NCBI GenBank assembly: GCA_964452465.1
Contig: CAYVMD010000031.1
Location: forward strand, 1-25,534
DNA from: CAYVMD01 sp964452465
Lineage (GTDB): Bacteria; Armatimonadota; JACIXR01
Length of the DNA stretch: 25,534 nucleotides
Direction: 5' to 3'
Shown here one piece after another: positions 15,319 through 22,847 of the stretch (its first letter is position 1; each line of letters starts with the position of its first letter). The position numbers and the translations under genes were made by a program. The notes under the pieces were generated by a model. That model was not told where the DNA came from. It ran no database searches and saw nothing but the letters and a program-made list of their open reading frames with translations.

Positions 15319-15876
15319 TTACCTTCGACTGCCCCCCAGCACTTCTAAAGGTATTCCCTGTTGACAAAGTGGGCATTCTTCGGGTTTATAGGCTTCTGCT
15401 TTGAAGGAAGCAAGGGACACTAAAGGAACGCCCAAATCCACTTCACCCCCGCTCCTGTCCAAAAGAACCCCGATAACCTCAACTTTCAAATCCCTTAAGG
15501 CAAGCATGGTTTCCTTGAGCGATTTCCCAGTGGTTAATATATCATCAACCAGTGCGACCTTTGTGCCCGGAGGGAAAAGATCCTCCGGTCTTAGGATGCG
15601 TCCTTCACCCTTCCTGTCGGCGAAAGCGCAGGGAAGATGCAAGATTTTTGCCACTTCAAAGGCTATTACTACCCCTCCTAATGCTGGCCCGATCACTCCC
15701 GCGATCTCATATCCTCTTAGCTTACCCGCTAACTCCTCAAGCAACTGAAAAGCAACCTCTGGGTTGCATAAAACCCTCATCTTATCAAAGTAGAGAGGGC
15801 TATGCAACCCAGAGGTTAATAGGAAATGCCCTTCTCTTACTGCTCCTACCTGGCGGAATATCTCAAGGACTTCTAT
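15319..15876 (-). CDS. pyrE: Orotate phosphoribosyltransferase, with a non-canonical start
   Basis: PyrE adds phosphoribose from PRPP to orotate in UMP synthesis. The PRPP-binding motif VALVDDILTTGKS is intact, and the C-terminal EECPLCQQGIPL is typical of the thermophile-type enzymes. The conserved N-terminal part (EVLEIFRQVGAVREGHFLLTSGLHS) lies upstream of the first ATG/GTG/TTG in frame, which is a TTG at 15807 inside the conserved GLHS. Between an in-frame TGA near 15909 and 15807 there is no standard start codon. A strong AGGAGG lies at 15889-15894, followed in frame by TTA (15882) and ATA (15876). I place the start at ATA, giving about 185 residues, the usual length. A one-base sequence error is the main alternative. 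The upstream beta-barrel gene ends at 15899, so coupled translation is likely. Confidence 0.88.
   Translation of the reverse strand: MEVLEIFRQVGAVREGHFLLTSGLHSPLYFDKMRVLCNPEVAFQLLEELAGKLRGYEIAGVIGPALGGVVIAFEVAKILHLPCAFADRKGEGRILRPEDLFPPGTKVALVDDILTTGKSLKETMLALRDLKVEVIGVLLDRSGGEVDLGVPLVSLASFKAEAYKPEECPLCQQGIPLEVLGGSRR
15754..15817 (-). repeat. Perfect 17-bp inverted repeat in pyrE codons 20-41
   Basis: Arms 15754-15770 (AACCTCTGGGTTGCATA) and 15801-15817 (its exact reverse complement) enclose 30 bases. Inside the loop CCCTC (15774-15778) can pair with GAGGG (15795-15799), so a stem of 17 plus 5 pairs is possible. Both arms are coding: the first on the mRNA is LTSGLH, the second LCNPEV. The length of the perfect match is far beyond random expectation in this window. 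Confidence 0.7.
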
Positions 15877-15888
15877 CTCTAAAGGAAG

Positions 15889-15894
15889 CCTCCT
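15889..15894 (-). promoter_or_regulatory. Shine-Dalgarno site of pyrE
   Basis: AGGAGG on the minus strand, four bases beyond the stop codon of the upstream gene. It supports initiation just downstream (ATA at 15876 with 12 bases, or TTA at 15882 with six), rather than at the TTG at 15807, which is over 80 bases away. Confidence 0.7.
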
Positions 15895-15898
15895 TCTT

Positions 15899-16447
15899 TT
15901 AGAACCTCACGCCGAATATGAGGGTATAGCCTCCGCAGTCGGTATCACGCCATTTGGATATGGTGTTCCAACGGAGTTCGCTAAACATATTGGAGCGGAA
16001 ACGAGCACCTAACGCTATATGGAAACCCAACTTCCAGGCGGTATCGCTTGGAATACCAGGGCTCTCAGATTTCAACCGGTAAATTCCCGCTCCGAGCCCT
16101 ATGTAGGGGAAATACTCTGGTTGCCTTGTTTCAAAGATAGAAGGTTCCCCCTCCACAGTGGTCTTGCGCCAAGTGATAAGCAGGGGGATCTCTTCTAATT
16201 TGGCGCCGCTTTTCGATTTCTTGATATATTCAAGGGAAGCAACCCAGGAGGCGTCAGTAGCTATTGGGTATTCCGCATCCAAGCCGAGGAGAAACCAGCT
16301 ACTACCGAGATTGCTTCTAAGGTCCCCATCGCTTGGTCGAAAGAAGCCCACTTTGCCCGCATAGATACAGTTTTTCATCCCCCCTTCTTGCGCAAAGAGG
16401 AGGGAGAAACCTACAAGAACCACCAACATAAGGACTACCTTCTTCAC
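15899..16447 (-). CDS. Outer-membrane beta-barrel protein
   Basis: A 182-residue exported protein. The signal peptide is MKKVVLMLVVLVGFSLLFA, with cleavage likely before QEGG. The rest alternates hydrophobic and polar residues in strand-length blocks (for example SWFLLGLDAEYPI, YIGLGAGIYRL, WKLGFHIALGARF, FSELRWNTIS) and ends in YTLIFGVRF, a C-terminal aromatic as BAM substrates have. This fits a small eight-stranded OmpW/OmpA-like barrel; the exact family is not recognised. The start is GTG at 16447 with AGGAGGTG at 16455-16462. It probably begins a transcript with pyrE. Confidence 0.75.
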   Translation of the reverse strand: MKKVVLMLVVLVGFSLLFAQEGGMKNCIYAGKVGFFRPSDGDLRSNLGSSWFLLGLDAEYPIATDASWVASLEYIKKSKSGAKLEEIPLLITWRKTTVEGEPSIFETRQPEYFPYIGLGAGIYRLKSESPGIPSDTAWKLGFHIALGARFRSNMFSELRWNTISKWRDTDCGGYTLIFGVRF

Positions 16448-16478
16448 AACTCGTCACCTCCTAATGTAGTTGGTTTTA

Positions 16479-16507
16479 AGATTAAGCAAATGCAAACTGC
16501 GCGTCAA
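16479..16507 (-). promoter_or_regulatory. Possible promoter for the barrel protein and pyrE
   Basis: On the minus strand TTGACG (16507-16502), a 17-base spacer and TAATCT (16484-16479). The -35 box is good and the -10 box is weak. It lies in the 67-base gap between the DUF6785-like gene and the barrel gene. Confidence 0.45.
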
Positions 16508-16514
16508 GTAAATT

Positions 16515-18428
16515 CTACCCCCAGAAATGATAGATTTGCCAATGAAAGATTATCCCCAGGATGTTGAATAGACTCCCAACGGTGAATTCCCCTAATATAA
16601 GCCCGAGGAAGAACGGCAAGGTGACTCTGTAACCTTTGAGCCCGGTGGATTTTAGGACGATGAATTTTATCAACCAGGCTATAAAGATGGGACACCACAT
16701 CCAACTCATGGACCAAGAGGAAGACACGGCATATCCAACCGGGTGGAAGGGCCACCAGAAGAAGGAGGATTTCATAAATGTAAGGAAAACGCATACAGCA
16801 AAGCCGACGCCAGTGAATATGGAACAAAGGTTATCCCTCTTGGCGGGAGTTTCTATCCAAGAGGCAAGGCGGTTATAGGGTTCCCAACCGAACCAGGTAG
16901 CTGGCCCAACTACCTTCGCCGAAGCAGCACCAATAGTGTAATATAGATGGAGAAGCGCCCAAAAGGCAGCAAAAGAACCAAACAAGCTCGCTCCCATCAT
17001 CACCCACATATACTTGCGGGGATTTATATTTAATCTCTCTGCTATCTTGAATCCCTCTATTTGATGAGGCATGGGATGCGTTCTATAGGCTCTGTTAAAG
17101 CCCCAATCGAGCGACAAAACGGTAAGGTCCCTGGGTGAGATGTTGGCAACACCCCATATACGGGTTATCATTTGGTCAGGACCAGCGAAATGGAGATCGT
17201 GAGCGGGTGAGCCTAACTCTGCCCTCATCCTTGTTACGGAAATGGAGAGTATAAAATAGATGAGAAGGGAGAAGAAGGAGATAACCCAGCTCATCCCTGC
17301 CTTCACGAAGAAGAGGACAAGAAGAGGGAAACAGATTATTATGCTCAAAATGGCGGTCCTGTAGGAGAGGGGTTCGTCGGAATCATCTAATTCCGATGGG
17401 CGCCCTAAGGCTTTTTTGATGACTCCCCAAAGGTACTTTCTCCCCACCCATATAACGAAAAAGGTAACACCGATATATGCTCCCGCAGATTGATCGTTGA
17501 TATAGGGCATATCCGGTCTTCCTTCATGGAGATTGAAGGCAAAGGTTATAATCCTTTGAAATTTCCAATACCAAAAGAAGAACCAACAGGAGAAGGAAAG
17601 ATCCAAAGGCAAAAGGTAGCCCAGACCTATTATGGAGGGAAAGAAGGCAAGAGGGGTCCAACCGATAGCATTCCAAGGATAAGTAACGATATATTGGGCT
17701 AAATCATAATCCCTGATGGGGATGTGAGGAATGGCGGGGAAATTTGCATTAAGGTTGTTTATCAGATCCACGAGAGATGCCAGAGCAAACCCTCCCCACA
17801 TCAGTTTGTTCTTGAAGAGGGAGAACTTTTCATCGGTCATGGCAATAGGGAGCTGAATAATGGGGAAGGTTAACCTTTCCCTTTCCGTCCACTGCTTGCG
17901 AAAGATGACATTAAGGCACATCATGACCCAAATAAGAAGGGTAAAGAACCCAGTCCAAATAAGGATGACAGGTAGCCAGGCCTTTATGTTTTTGGCGGTG
18001 TAAAAGGAAGACCAACCCATAAAATAGCCCTCTAAAACATCCTTGTTAGAGACCATGAGCCACTTTGGAAGATATTTAAAGAAGAGTTTCTCCCACTTAT
18101 TCTCAGGGGTAGCAAACCAGAAGGGATGGGTGAGGCAGGCGATGAGGACCTGGTACATATCATGTCCTACCATGCAAGAGCCCAGCGCAAGGATGGAGTA
18201 GATCACTAACAGCTCTCCTTGGGTAAACATATAGCGAGGGGCTATCTTGCTCAGGAGAAAATTAAGCGCTACAAGAAAAAGGAGGGAGAAAACAACATTG
18301 AAGAAAAGGGACATTGTGGTAGGATGCCCAGTGTAGGTGATGACCTCCATATAGGCTATCCAGATAGCGTTAGGAGGTATGAGCAAAAATCCAGTTAGAA
18401 TCGCCCTCAGCGTTATCGCTTTCTTCAA
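16515..18428 (-). CDS. DUF6785/DUF6784-like polytopic membrane protein (OPT-like)
   Basis: A 637-residue inner-membrane protein with roughly 12-14 hydrophobic segments. The first is AILTGFLLIPPNAIWIAYMEVI, and the family-like stretch YMFTQGELLVIYSILALGSCMVGHDMYQ follows. Other recognisable parts are the Trp-rich loops (WMVSNKD-type, FFGYFMGWSSFYTAKNI region) and RMRAELGSPAHDLHFAGPDQM. I recognise this as the DUF6785/DUF6784 type often annotated as distantly oligopeptide-transporter-like in Planctomycetes and Armatimonadota. Transport is inferred; no substrate is known to me. The start is TTG at 18428 with GGAAGGGGAT upstream. The preceding TIM-barrel gene ends 40 bases away, suggesting one operon. 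Confidence 0.8.
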   Translation of the reverse strand: MKKAITLRAILTGFLLIPPNAIWIAYMEVITYTGHPTTMSLFFNVVFSLLFLVALNFLLSKIAPRYMFTQGELLVIYSILALGSCMVGHDMYQVLIACLTHPFWFATPENKWEKLFFKYLPKWLMVSNKDVLEGYFMGWSSFYTAKNIKAWLPVILIWTGFFTLLIWVMMCLNVIFRKQWTERERLTFPIIQLPIAMTDEKFSLFKNKLMWGGFALASLVDLINNLNANFPAIPHIPIRDYDLAQYIVTYPWNAIGWTPLAFFPSIIGLGYLLPLDLSFSCWFFFWYWKFQRIITFAFNLHEGRPDMPYINDQSAGAYIGVTFFVIWVGRKYLWGVIKKALGRPSELDDSDEPLSYRTAILSIIICFPLLVLFFVKAGMSWVISFFSLLIYFILSISVTRMRAELGSPAHDLHFAGPDQMITRIWGVANISPRDLTVLSLDWGFNRAYRTHPMPHQIEGFKIAERLNINPRKYMWVMMGASLFGSFAAFWALLHLYYTIGAASAKVVGPATWFGWEPYNRLASWIETPAKRDNLCSIFTGVGFAVCVFLTFMKSSFFWWPFHPVGYAVSSSWSMSWMWCPIFIAWLIKFIVLKSTGLKGYRVTLPFFLGLILGEFTVGSLFNILGIIFHWQIYHFWG

Positions 18429-18468
18429 GACTTATCCCCTTCCTCAGATAGAGCTATAATTCCTTAAG

Positions 18469-19395
18469 TTATAACTTCGCCCACGCCTCCGTGAATACTC
18501 TTTTCGCGTTCGCTATAACTATCTCTGAGGATTGCCCCGGCAGGGGTTTTACCTCGAAGGAAACAACCGGTAGGCGGGTGGGAACGCTTCTGCGGAAGTA
18601 ACCAATATAGACGAGCGCCTCCAAGAACGAACGCACCTCCTCTATATCAACTGCTCCGCCTTTCTCACCAAAGGGTGGATGGCTATCTCCATAGAAGGGA
18701 TGTGCCTTGTCCAAAATGCAATTACCTATATGGGCATGGATCAGGTAATCGGAGACAGCGATGAGCGCTTCATGTATTTTCTCTCCTAAGAGGGGAATGT
18801 GGGAGAGATCTATGGTAAGCCCGAAATTGCTGTATTTCTCCTTAATTCTCCCTGCCACTGCCCCTGCTTCCTCGGAAGGCCCTATGAGGGATTTCTTGTC
18901 TATCTCCCTATCGAAATTTTCCAAAGAGATTGCTACTATATTCTCCCCCCCTTTCTCCTGAGCATAAGCACACAACTCCTCTAAGGAGGCGATTAGATTC
19001 TCCCTTGCTTTACCCCTCAATGCTTCCCCCACATCCTTCCCGCTTTCCACGGCGAGGATGGTAGCCCCTACCTCATAAGCTTCATCTATGTGCTTTTTGC
19101 ACACCCCTATTGCTTTCCTGCGCTCTTCTTCATCCAAACTGCAAAGGCTTAACCTTCCAGTAAGTAGAGGGGGTTGCCCTGCGAAAATGACATCCATATG
19201 GGCGGTCCTCAGCATTTCCCCTACCTTTTTTCTTAAGGACTCGTTCTCTATATGGGAAATCTCTATAGCACCAAAGAAATCGTCTTCCGCTATTCTTCTT
19301 ATACTGCTTTCCACTTCCTCATCGGTTTTACAATTGGGAAATGCCATGGGATGCACTATCCCAACCTTTAACATGCCTGCCCAAGAACGCTCCAT
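18469..19395 (-). CDS. Sugar phosphate isomerase/epimerase-like TIM-barrel protein
   Basis: A 308-residue cytoplasmic protein of the xylose-isomerase-like TIM-barrel (AP endonuclease 2) superfamily, which includes IolE/IolI-type enzymes. Candidate metal ligands come in the usual order: E159 in AISLENFD, D196 and H199 in TIDLSHIP, H220/H222 in IHAHIGNC, and E281 in VSFEVKP. The first strand is LKVGIVHPMAF. ATG at 19395 has AGGAGGTG six bases upstream; M8 is a possible later start. It lies 24 bases after the MFS/spermidine-synthase gene and before the DUF6785-like gene. The superfamily is broad (isomerases, epimerases, dehydratases), so no substrate is given. IolB upstream makes an inositol- or deoxy-sugar link possible. 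Confidence 0.83.
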   Translation of the reverse strand: MERSWAGMLKVGIVHPMAFPNCKTDEEVESSIRRIAEDDFFGAIEISHIENESLRKKVGEMLRTAHMDVIFAGQPPLLTGRLSLCSLDEEERRKAIGVCKKHIDEAYEVGATILAVESGKDVGEALRGKARENLIASLEELCAYAQEKGGENIVAISLENFDREIDKKSLIGPSEEAGAVAGRIKEKYSNFGLTIDLSHIPLLGEKIHEALIAVSDYLIHAHIGNCILDKAHPFYGDSHPPFGEKGGAVDIEEVRSFLEALVYIGYFRRSVPTRLPVVSFEVKPLPGQSSEIVIANAKRVFTEAWAKL

Positions 19396-19419
19396 ATTTT
19401 ACACCTCCTTAAGATTATA

Positions 19420-21963
19420 TTATTTACCATATTTTGTGGAATTTAAAAGGATTTTTTTGCCTTCGGGAAGGGATTCCAAATATAACCTCGTGCCTTCCCA
19501 ACTTCTTTTTATCAATAACCTGGGAGATGAATTGGTATATTGGGCTAACTCCATACGAGGATAAAGGGCAAGTAGATCCTTCCTTAAAGTGCTATCAGTG
19601 GGAAGGGGCACATTATCACATAAAGCCAAAAGTTCATCCAAAACCCTGTAGTTAAGACCTGCATACAACCACCTTGGGGAGGAATATTCCACGCGGGGTA
19701 AGTCATCGGTGTTTATAGGCATACCCCTGCAGAACTCTTGGACCTTGTTAGGGGGTAATAAGAAACCCTTCAAAACATCCCAGGCATTTTTGATCCCTAT
19801 CCTCCCTAAGCTTTTCTGTAACCTCGGGTTGGCTTCGATTTTCCTCTGGATCTTAAGAGGAGAGATCTTTAGGGGCTCGCTCGAACATATCACGATGACA
19901 TCCGACCACAAAGGAGGGTAGTTCCACAAGGTTACATAGGGGAAAACAGAGGTCACCGTGGCTATCATTCCCTTGAAGTCTTCCACGGATGTAACATAGG
20001 CAGGGATCCACAAGGCGAGGATTCCTCCCTTATTTAAGCGCGCCTTGCATATCTCATAAAACTCTCGCGAGAAGAGGTTTCCCAAACCCGAGATCCAAGG
20101 GTTTGAAGGTTCAGAGATTATGCAATCGTACTTTTCGTTTGTTAGGGCGAGGAAATTGCGCCCGTCGTCTATGATTATCTTCGCTCGCGAATCCGAAAGG
20201 CAATCGTCGTTAACCTCCCGGAAAAATTCGCATGCCTCCTTCATCGCGGGTTCTATCTCGAGGCAATAAATCTCCTGCAAGGGATGGGCAAGAGCTGCCC
20301 CCAAAGAGCATCCGCTTGCCAACCCGATGAGCATGGCTTTGCGAGGAGAATCGGAGAGAAGAAGGGGAAGATGGGATATCATGTACTGGGTGGAAAGATC
20401 CCAATAGGAGGAAGCTTCGGTTTTCCCGTCTATTTGTAAAGCATAGGCGACGAATCCCTCTTGTACCCCTCGAGTAACGGTAACCGTGGAGGTTAGGCTA
20501 TCCTTATAATACACTATATCCCTTTGTTCTATTCGCCTTTTCGCCTTCTCCATGGAACCCTCCTCGAGGTAACTGGGAGCATATAGATAAACGCCGCTCG
20601 TGAGGCTTTTTATATCCCATCGAAGGGGAAAGGCGGAGAAAAGCACGGCGCAGAGGAATAACACCCCTGCTAAACGGGGCTGAGGCAAGAGTTTCTCCCT
20701 ATGTATCCCCCAAAGCATCAATCCTCCCGCAATTAAATTCACAAAGGAAGCGAGGACGATTATCCCGGATGCACCTATAATTGGCATCAGAAGGAAGCCC
20801 GCGGAGAAGGAACCTATTATGTTGCCCAATGTATTAGAAGCATACACTCCACCAATGCTTTTACCCATTTCCGCTTTGCCTCTAAGGCTTATCCTCAGGG
20901 CTAAGGGGAAGGAAGCCCCAAAGAGGAATGTGGGTATTAGCAGGACAAGAAAACAAACGAGGAATTGTATCACCTGGAGGAAATAGAAATTTCCACCGGA
21001 TAATTTGAAGATATAAAGGAAGAGATGGGGGAGATCGTCTATAAGGCGGGATACCAAAAGAGCAGAAAATCCTATTCCCCCTTCTACGATCGCTAAAAGA
21101 AGAGGAAGGTCCTTCCTTCTTTCCATTATCCGAGATATCTCAGCGCTTCCTATTGCCAGCCCCAACAGGAAAGCAGCAAGCATGGATGTAAAGGCATATG
21201 TGGTGATGCCGAATACCATATGGAGCGCTCTTGTCCAGGCCACCTCTAATGCCATAGAGGAGAAGCCAGAAATTCCTATTACCAAGATGGAAAGGTTGGC
21301 CAGAGAACGAGGATAGACATAGGGTATGTCTTCCTCCCTCTTCTCTCCCATTTGTTCTTGCTTCCTTGCGAATACTAAACATCCCCCAAACACCAAAAGG
21401 TTTAAAGCAACCGCTATCTTTATCGTTAGAGACATTCCTATGGAGGGCAATAGAACAAATCCTGCTAAAAGGGTGCCCACAACCGCTCCCCCCGTGTTCA
21501 CCGCATAGGCAACGCCAAGATCCTTGCCAACTTCCTTCATGTGGGCATAGCCAGAAGTAAAAGCAGGAAAGGTTCCCCCCATCAGAAAGGTGGGAGGGAG
21601 CAGGACCAAAAGGATCAAAGCGAAACGGACAAGGGAAATGGAAAGGAAAGATTCTTGAAGCAAGGGATAAAAGATTTTATACACCCCGGAAACATAGGTG
21701 AGAAGGGAGGGAACGAAGAGGCAGACGATTCCTATCAACCCCTCTAATATTCCATAGAGCAGAAGGGGAGATCTCCAACGATCCACCCACCTTCCCAAAA
21801 CGATGCTCCCAAGCGCCATACCCCCCATAAAGGCGAAGAGCACCGTGCTTATGGCAAGGGCGGAAGTACCGAAGATTAAGCCCAGAAGGCGCGACCAGAC
21901 TACCTCGTAGATTAAGCCCGCAGCACCGGAGAGAAAGAAGAAGAAAAGGAAAAGCCTCTTCAT
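19420..21963 (-). CDS. MFS-like transporter fused to a spermidine-synthase-like domain
   Basis: An 847-residue protein. Residues 1-450 form a membrane part of about 12 segments with an internal duplication: LIYEVVWSRLLG (17-28) is repeated as MALEVAWTRALH (237-248), and PTFLMGGTFP (124-133) as PTFLFGASFP (344-353). Residues 480-750 are a Rossmann-type SAM-binding domain like spermidine synthase, with YYKDSLTSTVTV (485-496), GLASGCSLG (547-555), the acidic EIEP (569-572) and DDGR (599-602). The catalytic Asp of aminopropyltransferases is replaced in SEPSNPW (617-623), so polyamine synthesis is doubtful. Such fusions are widespread in environmental bacteria with unclear roles. The start is ATG at 21963, overlapping the iolB-like stop by four bases; an in-frame upstream extension to 22116 lies within iolB and is not needed. 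Confidence 0.88.
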   Translation of the reverse strand: MKRLFLFFFFLSGAAGLIYEVVWSRLLGLIFGTSALAISTVLFAFMGGMALGSIVLGRWVDRWRSPLLLYGILEGLIGIVCLFVPSLLTYVSGVYKIFYPLLQESFLSISLVRFALILLVLLPPTFLMGGTFPAFTSGYAHMKEVGKDLGVAYAVNTGGAVVGTLLAGFVLLPSIGMSLTIKIAVALNLLVFGGCLVFARKQEQMGEKREEDIPYVYPRSLANLSILVIGISGFSSMALEVAWTRALHMVFGITTYAFTSMLAAFLLGLAIGSAEISRIMERRKDLPLLLAIVEGGIGFSALLVSRLIDDLPHLFLYIFKLSGGNFYFLQVIQFLVCFLVLLIPTFLFGASFPLALRISLRGKAEMGKSIGGVYASNTLGNIIGSFSAGFLLMPIIGASGIIVLASFVNLIAGGLMLWGIHREKLLPQPRLAGVLFLCAVLFSAFPLRWDIKSLTSGVYLYAPSYLEEGSMEKAKRRIEQRDIVYYKDSLTSTVTVTRGVQEGFVAYALQIDGKTEASSYWDLSTQYMISHLPLLLSDSPRKAMLIGLASGCSLGAALAHPLQEIYCLEIEPAMKEACEFFREVNDDCLSDSRAKIIIDDGRNFLALTNEKYDCIISEPSNPWISGLGNLFSREFYEICKARLNKGGILALWIPAYVTSVEDFKGMIATVTSVFPYVTLWNYPPLWSDVIVICSSEPLKISPLKIQRKIEANPRLQKSLGRIGIKNAWDVLKGFLLPPNKVQEFCRGMPINTDDLPRVEYSSPRWLYAGLNYRVLDELLALCDNVPLPTDSTLRKDLLALYPRMELAQYTNSSPRLLIKRSWEGTRLYLESLPEGKKILLNSTKYGK

Positions 21964-22766
21964 CTCGGTCTCCCTATCCACGCATGATTTGGGTCGGTCA
22001 GGGGGATAAGGCGCCTTTCCTCTCCTGCTAAGATCCAAAGGTAGTAAAGGGAGTATCCAGGCGCTGCAACGACAGGGTGATAACCCTGAGTAATTATAAC
22101 TGTGTCGCAATTGCAAATGAGGAGGGGTTCATCCAGAGAAAGAGCGTCGTTATAAATCCGCATCATGCCGAAGCCCTGTGGGGGTTTTATCCTAAAGTGA
22201 TACACTTCTTCCAACCTTATTTTATCCGGGGGAAAATGCTCGTCGTGGCGGTGAGGAGGATAAGAGGACCAGTTTCCAGGAGGGTTAAATGTCTCTCCCA
22301 CGAGCAATCTCTCGGCGGGATGTTCCTCCCCTAATACATCGTGCACCTCTCGATAAAAATTCCCTTCCCCTACCCTCCTCACCCTCACATCCTCCGGTCT
22401 TATCCATATCACCTCGCTTCCTTTGACTGCTGGGGCAAAGCAAAACGCCATCTCCAAATCCCGCAGGGCTTCTATAAATAAAGATGAACCGGGCGGGGAA
22501 TAAACCGCGTATGCCTTTTCCTCAAATACACCCCCCCGCTCAATTATATCGCATCCTTTCTCATCGATCCTTATCTTCCCTTTCCCCTTTAACAATAGGG
22601 CAAGGCATTCTTTTCCTTCCGTTTCTATTCGATATCCCTCTCCTTCCCTTAGCCTGAGTAGGGCAAACTCTATATATCGAAGAGGAGGGTTGCCCATAGG
22701 AGGACCTACTATCCTGCTGAACTCTTTTACTTTTACATCTTTCTCCCTGATGACGAGGTTTTCCAT
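21960..22766 (-). CDS. iolB: 5-deoxy-glucuronate isomerase (IolB family)
   Basis: A 268-residue bicupin-like enzyme. IolB converts 5-deoxy-glucuronate to 2-deoxy-5-keto-gluconate in myo-inositol breakdown. The family signature GNWSSYPPHRHDE (165-176) is present, giving metal ligands H172 and H174; LEEVYH (185-190) supplies E187 and QGYHP supplies H230. The C-terminus YYLWILAG then DPNHAWI matches the Bacillus IolB pattern. The start is set at ATG 22766 because the N-terminus lines up with Bacillus IolB, although GGAG sits only one base before it. A TTG at 22814 in frame has no Shine-Dalgarno. No other clear inositol gene is in the window, except possibly the TIM-barrel gene two places downstream. 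The gene overlaps the next one by ATGA. Confidence 0.88.
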   Translation of the reverse strand: MENLVIREKDVKVKEFSRIVGPPMGNPPLRYIEFALLRLREGEGYRIETEGKECLALLLKGKGKIRIDEKGCDIIERGGVFEEKAYAVYSPPGSSLFIEALRDLEMAFCFAPAVKGSEVIWIRPEDVRVRRVGEGNFYREVHDVLGEEHPAERLLVGETFNPPGNWSSYPPHRHDEHFPPDKIRLEEVYHFRIKPPQGFGMMRIYNDALSLDEPLLICNCDTVIITQGYHPVVAAPGYSLYYLWILAGEERRLIPLTDPNHAWIGRPR

Positions 22767-22847
22767 GCTCCTTTTCTTGTAGATCGCTCTATCTCCATAA
22801 TTTACTACGAGCAAAAAAGAGAAGCAAGGATTTTTGGAAGATCGGGC

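Noticed and set aside
15319..15807. Short PyrE starting at TTG 15807
   Set aside because: It would cut the conserved EGHFLLTSG part, and the Shine-Dalgarno lies over 80 bases away.
15552..15902. Plus-strand frame of 116 codons
   Set aside because: It is opposite pyrE, which has an intact PRPP motif, and resembles nothing.
18466..18477. 12-base perfect palindrome AAGTTATAACTT
   Set aside because: It is short and AT-rich, overlaps the stop codon of the TIM-barrel gene, and has no second copy nearby, so an operator role is not supported.
21964..22116. 51-codon upstream extension of the MFS/spermidine-synthase gene
   Set aside because: It lies inside iolB in another frame; the ATG at 21963 starts exactly at the first membrane segment.
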